Shown piece by piece: positions 1 through 8,410 of a DNA stretch of 64,000 bases; within the stretch, counting starts at the first letter, position 1, and each line of letters starts with the position of its first letter. Source of the DNA: Pontibacter beigongshangensis (GTDB lineage: Bacteria; Bacteroidota; Bacteroidia; Cytophagales; Hymenobacteraceae); assembly GCF_014332515.1 (NCBI RefSeq), contig NZ_VFSD01000002.1, positions 186,001 through 250,000 of the forward strand. Direction: 5' to 3'. The position numbers were made by a program, and so were the translations under genes. The notes beneath the pieces are model-generated. The model was given only the letters and a program-made list of their open reading frames with translations, did no database searches and had not been told where the DNA came from.

Positions 1-547
1 ATCTTCTATAAACCAGACAAATTAAAACTGCTCAAAAACGGGGATTTCTGGCTATCCGAAACACCCGCCAAACCGGGCAAAGGCTGGGATGCCGATTACC
101 CCCGCATTTGCACCTGGGGCCAGTTCAGAGACAATGCCAGCGGCTTTACCTTCTACCTCTTCAATGTGCATTTCGACCATCGGGGGCCAAAGGCCCTTAA
201 AGGAGAGCGCCAAACTGATGCTGAGCAAATTAAAAGAGATCGCTGGTAAAGCACCTGTCATTTTTACAGGCGACTTTAATTTTGACCAGAACAGCCCACT
301 CTACACCATCATCTCTTCTGCTGGTCTTGTAAAGGATGCTTATGAGCTGGCAGCGCTGAAATATGCGCCAAGCGGCACGTTCAATGGTTTTGACGCCAGG
401 CAACTGACCAGCAACCGCATCGACTATATCTTCCTGACTTTCCACTTCAAAGTGAAGTGATACGGCATCCTGACCCACACATACGCTCAAGGCAAATTTC
501 CTTCAGACTTTTTTCCGGTGATGGTGGACGTATTTTATAAGAAATAA
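1..547 (+). pseudogene. Broken endonuclease/exonuclease/phosphatase family gene, 5' end outside window
   Basis: The first frame reads a typical EEP-fold segment ending in FNVHFDHRGPKA. Near position 200 the homology moves to the next frame (KESAKLMLSKLKEIAGKAP, then FTGDFNFD with the family's GDFN metal/catalytic motif, then NRIDYIF). A TGA at 458-460 interrupts this frame where relatives have Arg (KVK-stop-YGIL), and the homology continues in the same frame through SDFFPVMVDVF to a TAA at 545-547. The final SDHFPV motif of the family is altered to SDFFPV, so the catalytic His is also lost. A frameshift, a nonsense codon and a lost active-site residue together argue for real decay, although the frameshift alone could be a sequencing error. 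Related intact proteins are secreted or periplasmic hydrolases of phosphate esters. Confidence 0.75.
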
Positions 548-908
548 ACAGGAAGGCGCAGCAGTTCCGGCACCCGCACATCTCCGAAGGTAAGGCACAT
601 TAGGTAGCCTAGCAAGTTAATAGAAGTGGCGTAATTTTATTGGTATTGATGATTAAACCGGGAAGCCGCATAGTATAACCATGGCCGATCAAACCCCGGC
701 ATCCGATTTCAGGGTGGGTAAAACGCTTTTTTCATGAATCTATTGGCCCGACAAAGGCAACCACTTCACAACTTTACCTATTTGAGACAATAGGAAGAGC
801 GTTAAATATATTATGCCTGATGCTGTTGCAAAAAAGGCCTGCAGTATTGCGATTCAGGTATAAAACGCAATACTGCGGGCCTTTTTTGTATCAGAAATTC
901 TAAACCGG
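548..908. other. Intergenic stretch without a gene
   Basis: Apart from the terminator hairpin at 831-887 I see no coding frame, RNA gene or member of the dispersed repeat family here. Confidence 0.6.
831..887. terminator. Bidirectional intrinsic terminator
   Basis: A 16-bp stem beginning GGCCTGCAGTATTGCG (836-851) pairs with CGCAATACTGCGGGCC after a short loop. It is flanked by an A-run on the left and a T-run on the right. It lies between the convergent pseudogene and the minus-strand sugar locus and can terminate both. Confidence 0.85.
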
Positions 909-1778
909 CTAGAGCAGGTTTTTCTTCACATACCCAAAGCTCTGGTTTATGCTCTTGAAAGGGTCCATGGCAAAGTTTTCCTGCTCCACAAAAATATGCT
1001 TCACCCCGGATAGGCTGGCCTGGCTGAAGATTTTTTTAAAATTTACAGTGCCGCTGCCCACTTCTGTGTTTAGCTTCGGATTGGCTTTGTCCATGTCTTT
1101 TACATGCCACATCACAAACCGGCCGGGATTTGCCTTAAACATATCTACCGGCTCCAAGCCTGCCCTTACCACCCAATAAAGGTCGAGCTCAAACTGCACC
1201 AGGTCCTTGTCTGTTTCTTTGAGCAGAATATCGTAGCCGGTGGTGTTGCCGTGTTTGGCAAACTCGAAGTCGTGGTTGTGGTAAGCCAGCACAAGTCCGG
1301 CCTTTTTACATGCCTCAGCCGCTGTGTTTAATCTTTGGGCAATGCGTTGATAATCGGAGGCGCTCTGCCGCAGCTTATCGCCCAGGTAAGGCACTACGAT
1401 GTATTTCATATCGATAGCCTTGGCGGCCTCTATATAGGTTTTCAAGTCATCGTCTTTGCCCGCTCCTATGTAGTCATCAAACCCGAAATGGCCGCTGGGC
1501 GCTGTCAGTTTGTTTGCCTTCAGTAATTGATAGAAAGCCTTCGGCTCAAGACCCCAGAATTTGTTTTGCAAGGAATAGCCATAGGTTTCTACCTCAGCAT
1601 AGCCTGCTTTGGCTACTTTGTCAATCACGCCCTTCACATCTTTGCTTATCTGATCGCGCAGCGTGTAAAGCTGAATGCCTACTTTCTGGGTTGGCTTAGC
1701 TAACAGCTCGCTTGGCAAAACCAATGCACCAGCAGTAAGAAGTGCAGCCTGTTGTAAAAATGTTCGTCGGGTAGTCAT
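909..1778 (-). CDS. Sugar phosphate isomerase/epimerase family TIM-barrel protein, exported
   Basis: The 289-residue protein starts with a Tat-like signal (MTTRRTFLQQAALLTAGALVL). It then runs through the xylose-isomerase-like TIM barrel (AP endonuclease 2 superfamily), with the opening strand VGIQLYTLRD and metal-binding type motifs YHNHDFEF, WHVKDMD and IFVEQE near the C-terminus. Relatives isomerise or epimerise keto-sugars using a divalent metal. It is the last gene of the minus-strand sugar locus, 94 bp after the other barrel protein and just before the terminator at 831-887. The neighbourhood with a 3-keto-glycoside hydrolase suggests action on a 3-keto-sugar or its epimer, but the substrate is inferred. 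Confidence 0.8.
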   Translation of the reverse strand: MTTRRTFLQQAALLTAGALVLPSELLAKPTQKVGIQLYTLRDQISKDVKGVIDKVAKAGYAEVETYGYSLQNKFWGLEPKAFYQLLKANKLTAPSGHFGFDDYIGAGKDDDLKTYIEAAKAIDMKYIVVPYLGDKLRQSASDYQRIAQRLNTAAEACKKAGLVLAYHNHDFEFAKHGNTTGYDILLKETDKDLVQFELDLYWVVRAGLEPVDMFKANPGRFVMWHVKDMDKANPKLNTEVGSGTVNFKKIFSQASLSGVKHIFVEQENFAMDPFKSINQSFGYVKKNLL

Positions 1779-1872
1779 GTGCCTTTTTCAGTTAAGAATT
1801 AAGTTGAAAGAAATAATATATGCTGCTGGCCTTCCACCACTTCTAATTATCAATTTCTGATCAGGACAGATC

Positions 1873-2760
1873 TTACACATCGCAGATCTGAACTGCTTTC
1901 CGGAGCGACGCCAGCTTATCGGGTTGCTTCGGAATAAACTCCTGTGCCACATAACCTTTAAAGCCGGTTTCATGGATGGCTTTCATGATGGCCGGATAAT
2001 ACAGCTCCTGCGACTCGTCTATCTCGTTACGGCCCGGCACACCGGCCGTGTGGTAATGGGCAATGTACTGGTGGTTGTCCCGGATGGTTCGGATCACATC
2101 GCCTTCGTCTATCTGCATATGATAGATGTCGTAGAGGAGCTTAAAGTTCTCAGAGGCCAGCCGCTTCGCCAACTCCACGCCCCAGGGAGTACTATCGCAT
2201 TGGTAATCTTTGTGGTCTACCTTGCTGTTGAGCAGTTCCATCACTAGGATTACGTTGTGCTTCTCGGCCAGCGGCAGAATCTTTTTCAGGCCCTCGATGC
2301 AGTTTTTCAGGCCGGTTTCGTCGTCCATGCCACGGCGGTTGCCACTAAAGCAGATCAGGTTCTTGTAGCCTGCTTTTGCCACCTGCGGAATCATGTCGGT
2401 GTAATTTTTAAGCAGGGTGGCGTGGTTTTTTGGTTCGTTCCAGCCATCTACCAGGCTAATCTCGGCTCCGTTGCACATGGTAGATTCCAGCCCATGCTTT
2501 TTCAGCACCGGCCAGTCTTTGGGGCCTACCAGGTCGATGCCCTTTATGCCCATTCCCTTTGCCGCCACACACAACTCCTCCACCGACAGGTTATTAAAAC
2601 ACCAGCGGCAGACGGCGTGGTTAATGTTGCCTTTGGCGCGGAAAGGAGCTTCGGCGTGTTCGGCAGAAGCAGCATGAGGTAGCAGGCCAGAAGCCGTAAT
2701 AGCCGCCGCTCCGGCAAGGATTCCTTTCATGGACATTCGGCGTTTAGGATCAAAAGACAT
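1873..2760 (-). CDS. Hydroxypyruvate isomerase-like TIM-barrel protein, exported
   Basis: This 295-residue protein carries an N-terminal export signal (MSMKGILAGAAAITASGLLPHAASA, after an RR pair) and a TIM barrel of the hydroxypyruvate isomerase/YcjR type. Recognisable pieces are NHAVCRWCFNNLSVEEL, the VMELLNSKVDHKDYQC segment, LLYDIYHMQIDEGD with candidate metal-binding Asp/His, and GYVAQEFIP at the end. E. coli YcjR in this superfamily is a 3-dehydro-sugar 4-epimerase, which fits the DUF1080 and GMC genes upstream. It is separated from the MFS gene by 163 bp containing a copy of the dispersed repeat, so co-transcription is likely but not certain. The exact substrate is unknown. Confidence 0.8.
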   Translation of the reverse strand: MSFDPKRRMSMKGILAGAAAITASGLLPHAASAEHAEAPFRAKGNINHAVCRWCFNNLSVEELCVAAKGMGIKGIDLVGPKDWPVLKKHGLESTMCNGAEISLVDGWNEPKNHATLLKNYTDMIPQVAKAGYKNLICFSGNRRGMDDETGLKNCIEGLKKILPLAEKHNVILVMELLNSKVDHKDYQCDSTPWGVELAKRLASENFKLLYDIYHMQIDEGDVIRTIRDNHQYIAHYHTAGVPGRNEIDESQELYYPAIMKAIHETGFKGYVAQEFIPKQPDKLASLRKAVQICDV

Positions 2761-2811
2761 ATGGTAAGGTTTAACTTTCTTCTTTGGTTTGTTAAAGCTG
2801 CCTTCAACATC

Positions 2812-2864
2812 AAATTATTCTAATAAAAAGTGCCCTCCGGCGGTTCTGCTCCTGCTGCTGCTGC
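2812..2864 (+). repeat. Dispersed intergenic repeat, copy 1
   Basis: ATTATTCTAAT box, 16-base spacing, CCTCCGGCGG box, then a CTG tract ending in CTGCTGCTGCTG. It sits between the MFS and isomerase genes, antisense to them. Confidence 0.85.
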
Positions 2865-2923
2865 CCGAATACTTGTTCTGGCAAGTGGACTGAAGCCACA
2901 GGCCATGCAAGGCAGGTTACAGG

Positions 2924-4177
2924 TTAGGTATTCAGAACTTTTTTCAGCTCCGGAGAGTGAGTTGTATCTGCTCCCGGCCGTGCAGCAGGCTTGTTCTTAA
3001 AAAGAACCAGGAACAACAGCAATACAACGGCAGCTATTCCGGCTGGTATCAGCCAGATGTTTTGCCAGGCGTGGCTACCGTCTGGTAAGGCATAGCTATC
3101 CACTATCATGCCAGACAGCAGGGAGCCTATCAGCATGCCCACGCCATAGGTCGCCAGGGTGATCATACCCTGGGCGGCACTCTTAAAGCGGTCTCCAGCC
3201 AGTTTATCGGTGTAGATCTGGCCCGTTACAAAGAAGAAATCGTAGCAGATACCGTGCAGCACAATTCCCCCGATCAGCATCCAGTAGTTGGCATCGGCGT
3301 TGCCGTAGGCAAAGAGCACGTAGCGCAGCACCCACGCAAACATGCCGATGGCCAGCATTTTTTTCACGCCCAGGCGCACAAAGAAGAAAGGCATGAGCAG
3401 CATAAACAGCAACTCCGACATCTGCCCCATCGACTGCTTACCCGCTGCCGACTCCATGCCCAGTTCGTTAAGGAACGGGTTGGTAAAGTTATAATAAAAC
3501 GCCAGCGGGATACAGATGGCCACAGAGGCCAGGAAGAAAGTCAGGTAAGAGCGGTTCTTCAGCAGCCCGATCGCTTCCAGCCCCAGAATGTCGCCAACTG
3601 AGGTGGAACCGCCTGCTTTTACAGGTGGTGTGTTCGGCAAGCTGAAACTAAAAATGCCCAGTATGGCAGAGGCAATGGCCGCCATCCGGAACGTCATGAC
3701 CAGGTTGCCGCTCTGCTCCCAGTTCAGCCAGCCAATGGTTAAGCCTGCCACAATCCAGCCAAGCGTACCCAACACCCTGATTGGCGGAAACTCCTTGCTC
3801 GGGTCCTGCATTTGCCGGAAAGACACCGAGTTTACCAGCGCCAGCGTGGGCATGTACAAAATCATATACACCAGAATAACAGGATAAAACCCGTCGAAGC
3901 TCTCGGCCAGAGAGGCAAACCAGAGCAAGGCGGCCCCTGCCAGGTGCAGTATGGCCAGGATGCGCTGCGCCGGAAAAAAGCGGTCCGCAATCAGGCCAAT
4001 AATAAAGGGCGCTACAATAGCTCCTATCGATTGAGTAAGAAAGGCCACGCCCACCTGCGTGGCAGAAGTATCGAGACTCGAGAATAAATAAGTTCCTAAC
4101 GTTACGAACCAGGCTCCCCAGATAAAAAACTCCAGGAACATCATGGTCGATAATTTAAAGCGTGTTGCAGCAGTCAT
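2924..4177 (-). CDS. MFS transporter, nucleoside:H+ symporter (NupG/XapB-like) family
   Basis: A 417-residue integral membrane protein with about twelve hydrophobic segments. It opens with the family-typical FLEFFIWGAWFVTLGTYL and contains PPIRVLGTLGWIVAGLTIGW and a cytoplasmic loop before the second half. Characterised members move nucleosides with protons. In Bacteroidota, members next to DUF1080 and TIM-barrel genes probably carry sugars or keto-sugars instead. It is placed directly after the DUF1080 gene (46 bp) on the same strand, so it probably imports the product released in the periplasm. That transport role is inferred from context. Confidence 0.8.
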   Translation of the reverse strand: MTAATRFKLSTMMFLEFFIWGAWFVTLGTYLFSSLDTSATQVGVAFLTQSIGAIVAPFIIGLIADRFFPAQRILAILHLAGAALLWFASLAESFDGFYPVILVYMILYMPTLALVNSVSFRQMQDPSKEFPPIRVLGTLGWIVAGLTIGWLNWEQSGNLVMTFRMAAIASAILGIFSFSLPNTPPVKAGGSTSVGDILGLEAIGLLKNRSYLTFFLASVAICIPLAFYYNFTNPFLNELGMESAAGKQSMGQMSELLFMLLMPFFFVRLGVKKMLAIGMFAWVLRYVLFAYGNADANYWMLIGGIVLHGICYDFFFVTGQIYTDKLAGDRFKSAAQGMITLATYGVGMLIGSLLSGMIVDSYALPDGSHAWQNIWLIPAGIAAVVLLLFLVLFKNKPAARPGADTTHSPELKKVLNT

Positions 4178-4223
4178 GTTTAATGTAGTTACTTTCTTAA
4201 ATTTCTGGCAGTTAGTTAGCGCC

Positions 4224-4970
4224 TTAAAGTCTTTTGATCATAATGTTCCGGAACCAGACATTATCGCCGTGATCCTGCAGAGAGATTTTCCCTGATTTAA
4301 AAGTGCCCCAACCGGGCATACTGGCAAACTTGCTGCCTGCCACTAGGTTTTTCCAGCTGTCGTTCCAGAGGGTGGTGACAAGTACTCTTTCGCCGTTTTG
4401 GTAAAACTCCAGTTTGCCTTTGTCGCTGATGATCTCGACCTGGTTCCACTCCCCGGCAGGTTTCACGTTTTCGGGGCTACTGGCAATCAGGTCGTAGAGG
4501 TCGCCGGCGCGGTGCTTGTGTATTTTGGCATCGGGGTGGCCGTCGTTGTCGAGCACCTGCATCTCCAGGCCGGTGCTCCAGGTGTACTCATATTTTCCGG
4601 GGTCTTCCTGCACATAAAAAATGATGCCGCTGTTCCCGTTCTCAGCAATTTTCCAGTCCAGCTTCAGGTGAAAGTTATCGAATTCCTGATCCGTTACAAT
4701 GTCGCCGCCATCGCTGGTCTGCCAGTCTTTTTTGTTCGCGGCATCCAGGTGCAGGGTGCCATCCACAACCTTCCAGGCATTGCCCACTGTTTGTTTCCCG
4801 TAGGTGTGCCAGCCATCGGTGGTTTCGCCATCAAAAAGCGGCTCCCACTCTCCTGCTTCGGCTGCTGTTGTAGGTTCTTCTGGGCTGTTGTTCATGGTCG
4901 TTTCTGTTTCAGGCGACTGGCAGCTGATCAGGGCTGCCAGCAACATGACACGCAGGCTGTTTTTTATCAT
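4224..4970 (-). CDS. DUF1080 (3-keto-disaccharide hydrolase) lipoprotein
   Basis: This 248-residue lipoprotein (lipobox MLLAALISC) carries one DUF1080 domain (PF06439), a concanavalin-like beta sandwich. Visible motifs are EWEPLFDGETTDGWHTYGK at the domain start, NFHLKLDWKIAENGNSGI, GLEMQVLDNDGHPD and the closing GKISLQDHGDNVWFRNI. Family members hydrolyse glycosides already oxidised to the 3-keto form. Here it lies 17 bp downstream of a cytochrome c gene and close to GMC dehydrogenase genes, which is the expected oxidising partner. The protein should sit on the periplasmic or outer membrane surface. Confidence 0.88.
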   Translation of the reverse strand: MIKNSLRVMLLAALISCQSPETETTMNNSPEEPTTAAEAGEWEPLFDGETTDGWHTYGKQTVGNAWKVVDGTLHLDAANKKDWQTSDGGDIVTDQEFDNFHLKLDWKIAENGNSGIIFYVQEDPGKYEYTWSTGLEMQVLDNDGHPDAKIHKHRAGDLYDLIASSPENVKPAGEWNQVEIISDKGKLEFYQNGERVLVTTLWNDSWKNLVAGSKFASMPGWGTFKSGKISLQDHGDNVWFRNIMIKRL

Positions 4971-4987
4971 TGATTATACTCCTGTTT

Positions 4988-5464
4988 TTACCTCAGCGAT
5001 AAAATATAGCGGGCCATCTCTTTGGCGTCTTCTTCTTTCAGGTCGGGGTGTGGCGTCATGGGTATTTCGCCCCAAACGCCTTTGCCGCCGGTTATTATTT
5101 TGCCAGCCAGGTAATCTACATTTTTATCGTTGAAGTCGTACTTTTTAGCCACTTCGGTATAGGAAGGCCCTACCACTTTGGTCTTTTCCTGGTGACAGGC
5201 CAGGCAGTCGGATTGCGAAATGAGCTTAGCGCCTTGTTTGTAGTTATCAGCAGGCGCTGCACCTCCGGCACTGCGGTCTATGCCTATGTTGGCCAGGTTG
5301 GTGTCTACTTCCGATTGCCGGACAGCAGCATTTACCCTTGCTCCTGCCGTGGAATCCTCCTGTCCGTTGCGGCTATAATACTCGTCACTGTCGGAGGATT
5401 TATTTTCCCCGCCACAAGCCAGCAAGAAGGCAAGGGAGCTTAAGAGCAATAAGTTATTTTTCAT
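4988..5464 (-). CDS. Lipoprotein cytochrome c, class I type
   Basis: A 158-residue protein with lipobox LAFLLACG, a low-complexity linker of about 60 residues, and one haem c domain with the CLACH haem-binding motif and a distal Met in IPMTPHPDL. The C-terminal helix (AKEMARYILSLR) is usual for class I cytochromes. It precedes the DUF1080 gene by 17 bp. In hexose-3-dehydrogenase systems a cytochrome c subunit takes electrons from the flavoprotein, and this gene is the obvious candidate here, although it could serve another chain. Confidence 0.85.
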   Translation of the reverse strand: MKNNLLLLSSLAFLLACGGENKSSDSDEYYSRNGQEDSTAGARVNAAVRQSEVDTNLANIGIDRSAGGAAPADNYKQGAKLISQSDCLACHQEKTKVVGPSYTEVAKKYDFNDKNVDYLAGKIITGGKGVWGEIPMTPHPDLKEEDAKEMARYILSLR

Positions 5465-5574
5465 GTTCGTGTTCTTGTTAGATTTTAGATGCTAGATTGT
5501 AGATTTTAGATCTGGTACAGCAGAAGGCTTAACTCCTCAGAAAGGAGCTAGGAGGCATCAGCCATGTAACATAG

Positions 5575-5629
5575 AAATTATTCTAATGAAAAGGGCCCTC
5601 CAGAGGCTCTGTTGCTTCTGCTGCTGCAC
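5575..5629 (+). repeat. Dispersed intergenic repeat, copy 2
   Basis: Near-consensus copy: ATTATTCTAATGAAAA, then GGCCCTCCAGAGGC, then CTTCTGCTGCTGC. It sits in the gap between the dehydrogenase genes and the cytochrome c gene. The flanking positions 5477-5514 contain two TAGATTTTAGAT words. Confidence 0.88.
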
Positions 5630-5727
5630 CCGGCTCTCACAGGACCTGCTCACGGTGCGAGGTCTATGGCAATATCTATGTCCTACATCCCTAATTTTAA
5701 ATTTCTAATTTTGAATTTGGCGAAGCC

Positions 5728-6291
5728 CTAAGTTGCCCAGGCCCTATCGCCTTTTTTGTACGGGATGCAGGCATCGTACCGGCCGGGAATAGGCACATAG
5801 CGGAGCGCCTTGGTGGCCCCTAGCTCCGAGGTAAAGTAGCCGAACAGGGTCAGTTCCTTCATCATCCGGAAGTAATGGTTCGGATCTTCGGGGGCTTTTT
5901 CGCGCATGTACTTTTTCTGCTCCGCATCCAGCGCGGTCAGCAGGGTGGTGCGTTGTTGTGGGGTAAGCTCTAAGAACTTGCTGCCGAACTCATCCTTACT
6001 GGCCTTGTCCAATTCGGTTATGCCGTTCATAAACACATCCTGGTCTTCGGCAGGGTAGCAGTCCTGTACCATTACGGCCATCAGTTGCCCAACACCGGCT
6101 TCTTTTGCGCCTGGAGTACTGGTGGCTGGCAGTATGGTATCGGCTACCTCGTTCAGGAAAGCCACCTGGTCCTGGTCGAACAGGTCGTTCACCTTTGGGG
6201 ACCTGGACGTGCAGGACATAAGCAGGTCGCCACCAATCATGGCGCCCCCCATCAGCAAGCCAACCGCTTTTAATGCTTCTCTTCTATCCAT
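5728..6291 (-). CDS. Gluconate 2-dehydrogenase subunit 3 family protein (small subunit of a GMC dehydrogenase)
   Basis: I place the start at the Met of MDRREALKAVGLLMGGAMIG (187 residues), because the longer frame runs back into the upstream gene. The N-terminus is a twin-arginine-like signal with a possible lipobox (LLMSC). The body matches the subunit 3 family (VADTILPATSTPGAKEAGVG, then FGYFTSELGATKALRYVPIPGRYDAC). It starts 23 bp after the GMC oxidoreductase gene. Such small subunits act in assembly or export of the flavoprotein in gluconate, sorbitol and glucoside 3-dehydrogenases. Confidence 0.85.
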   Translation of the reverse strand: MDRREALKAVGLLMGGAMIGGDLLMSCTSRSPKVNDLFDQDQVAFLNEVADTILPATSTPGAKEAGVGQLMAVMVQDCYPAEDQDVFMNGITELDKASKDEFGSKFLELTPQQRTTLLTALDAEQKKYMREKAPEDPNHYFRMMKELTLFGYFTSELGATKALRYVPIPGRYDACIPYKKGDRAWAT

Positions 6292-6314
6292 GTTATCTGT
6301 TTCTAAAGAGAGTT

Positions 6315-7994
6315 TTAAAGATTGAGTTTTTTCATCTCGCCTACGGCATGGTCTACGGCTCTTGCCGTAAGGGCCATGTAAGTAAGCGAAGGATTCTGGC
6401 AGCCACCCGAGGTCATGCAGGCTCCGTCGGTCACGTACACGTTGGGGGCATCCCATACCTGGTTATGCTGGTTCAGCACAGAGGTTTTGGGGTCGCGGCC
6501 CATGCGTGCGGTGCCCATTTCGTGTATGCCCATGCCCATGGCATAGCCGCTGTCGTGGCTTTTCACATTTTTAAGCCCTGCTATTTCCAGCATCTCCCTG
6601 GCGTCTTCCATCATATCTTTGCGCATCTTCTTCTCGTTCTCTTTTATCTCGCTGTCAATGGCCAGCACCGGAAGGCCCCATTTGTCTTTCTTGCTTTTGT
6701 CCAAGGTTACTTTATTCTCGTGGTAAGGCAAAATCTCCCCGAAGCCTGTCAGGCCCAGGGTCCACTGGCCCGGTTCGCACAGCGCGTCTTTAAAGTCGCC
6801 GCCAATGCTTAACTCGGCTATTTCGCGGCTCCAGCCTTCGCGGCCGGCATTGCCCTGGTAGCCAAAGCCCCGGATGTAGTCGCGTTTCTCGCCACCCACG
6901 TTTCTGAACCGTGGTATATAAACCCCGTTCGGACGGCGGCCATAGAAGTACTTGTCTTCATACCCCTCTGCTACACCGGAGGCTCCTGCCCGGAAGTGGT
7001 GGTCCATGAGGTTGTGGCCCAGTTCGCCGCTGCTGCTGCCCAGGCCGCCTTCCCACACATCGGTGGCCGAGTTCATCAGCACCCAGGTGGAGTTAAGGGC
7101 AGAGGCATTCAGAAAAACTACTTTGGCAAAATACTCATAGGTCTGGTTGGTTTCTGCATCAAGCACCTCCACACCTGTCGCCTTCTTAGTGTCTTTGTCG
7201 TAGAGGATTTTGGTAACGATGGAGAAGGGGCGCAGTGTCAGGTTGCCGGTGGCCATGGCAGCCGGCAGCGTGGCCGATTGCGTGCTGAAGTACCCGCCGA
7301 ACTGGCAGCCCAGCCAGCACTTGTTGCGGTACTGGCAGTTGGTGCGGTTGTGGTGCGGCTGTGTAATATTTGCCACACGGCCAATGATCATACGGCGGTT
7401 GCCTTTGTAGTGCTCTTTTATGCGGGCGGCCACATCTTTCTCCACGCAGTTCAGCTCCATGGCCGGCATAAACTCTCCATCCGGCAGGTGCGGTATATTT
7501 TCTGTAGAGCCGCTCACGCCTACAAATTTCTCTACATAGCTATACCAGGGCGCAATGTCTTTGTACCGGATGGGCCAGTCGATGGCTATACCGTCTTTGG
7601 CATTGGCCTCAAAGTCCAGTTCGCTCAGGCGGTAGCTCTGCCGGCCCCAGGTCAGGGAGCGGCCGCCCACATGGTAGCCCCGGAACCAGTCGAATCGTTT
7701 TACTTCTGTGTAAGGGCTTTCTTTTTCGTTTACCCAGTAGTCCAGGTTAGTTTCGTTGAGAGGGTAGTCGCGCTTGAGCACGGGGTAATCTTCGACCATC
7801 TGCTGGGTGCGGCGGCCACGGTGATCGAACTCCCAGGGGTGCTTGTTGGCATTTACATAATCTTTTACATGTTCTATGTTGCGACCGCGCTCCAGCATAA
7901 TGGTTTTCAGGCCTTTTTCGGTTAGCTCCTTTGCCGCCCATCCGCCTGAAATGCCGGAACCTATTACAATCGCATCATACCTGTTATCAGCCAT
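6315..7994 (-). CDS. GMC oxidoreductase, catalytic subunit of a sugar dehydrogenase
   Basis: This 559-residue flavoprotein begins with the FAD dinucleotide-binding motif DAIVIGSGISGGWAAKEL and ends with the GMC C-terminal domain (MGIHEMGTARMGRDP, then NVYVTDGACMTSGGCQNPS). The segment NCQYRNKCWLGC around residues 215-230 has three closely spaced Cys. This resembles the iron-sulfur ligand region of membrane glucose dehydrogenase alpha subunits, but the cluster is inferred. No signal peptide is visible, so export would depend on the subunit 3 partner downstream. It probably oxidises a hydroxyl of a sugar or glycoside, with C3 favoured because of the DUF1080 gene nearby. Confidence 0.85.
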   Translation of the reverse strand: MADNRYDAIVIGSGISGGWAAKELTEKGLKTIMLERGRNIEHVKDYVNANKHPWEFDHRGRRTQQMVEDYPVLKRDYPLNETNLDYWVNEKESPYTEVKRFDWFRGYHVGGRSLTWGRQSYRLSELDFEANAKDGIAIDWPIRYKDIAPWYSYVEKFVGVSGSTENIPHLPDGEFMPAMELNCVEKDVAARIKEHYKGNRRMIIGRVANITQPHHNRTNCQYRNKCWLGCQFGGYFSTQSATLPAAMATGNLTLRPFSIVTKILYDKDTKKATGVEVLDAETNQTYEYFAKVVFLNASALNSTWVLMNSATDVWEGGLGSSSGELGHNLMDHHFRAGASGVAEGYEDKYFYGRRPNGVYIPRFRNVGGEKRDYIRGFGYQGNAGREGWSREIAELSIGGDFKDALCEPGQWTLGLTGFGEILPYHENKVTLDKSKKDKWGLPVLAIDSEIKENEKKMRKDMMEDAREMLEIAGLKNVKSHDSGYAMGMGIHEMGTARMGRDPKTSVLNQHNQVWDAPNVYVTDGACMTSGGCQNPSLTYMALTARAVDHAVGEMKKLNL

Positions 7995-8410
7995 AAGAGT
8001 GGTGTTAATTTATTGCAGGCTAATTATAAAGAATTCCAATTGTTCAAACAAACATTTGTAAGCATTAGTACATAAATTGTTAAAATAGTATGCATCCGAT
8101 ATTTGTTTTAGAGCTCCTTAAAAATATCCGGGTGCCTGGGCAGGAGGTAACCCAATAGTGCTTCGCCAAATCAGAAATTGAAAATTAAAAATTATGACGG
8201 CTAAGCCTCCCTGGGAGGTTTTTAGAAATGCCTCTTACTTAGGAAAAGAAGCATTTTAATTTAAAAGTTATGCTATGTCATCTCTCCTGAGGTCGTGATG
8301 ACATAACACTCCAGGAAATAAATAGGCGAAGCACTAGCAGGTGCCCAGGAGTTTCATCAGGCCTATAAATACCGATTTACTTTAACCACAAATGTTGATT
8401 CAGTAAAGTG
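7995..8410. other. Intergenic stretch between the GMC and GH3 genes
   Basis: No gene is visible. It holds a GCCTCC..GGAGG hairpin followed by T5 near 8213-8232, a word shared with 5690-5728 and 14418-14450 (TTCGCCAAAT.CAGAAATTG at 8161-8180), and an inverted repeat TATGTCATC..GATGACATA at 8274-8305. Upstream of the GMC start, read on the minus strand, a TTTG lies about 17-18 bases before a TATAATTAG, a possible weak promoter. Confidence 0.4.
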
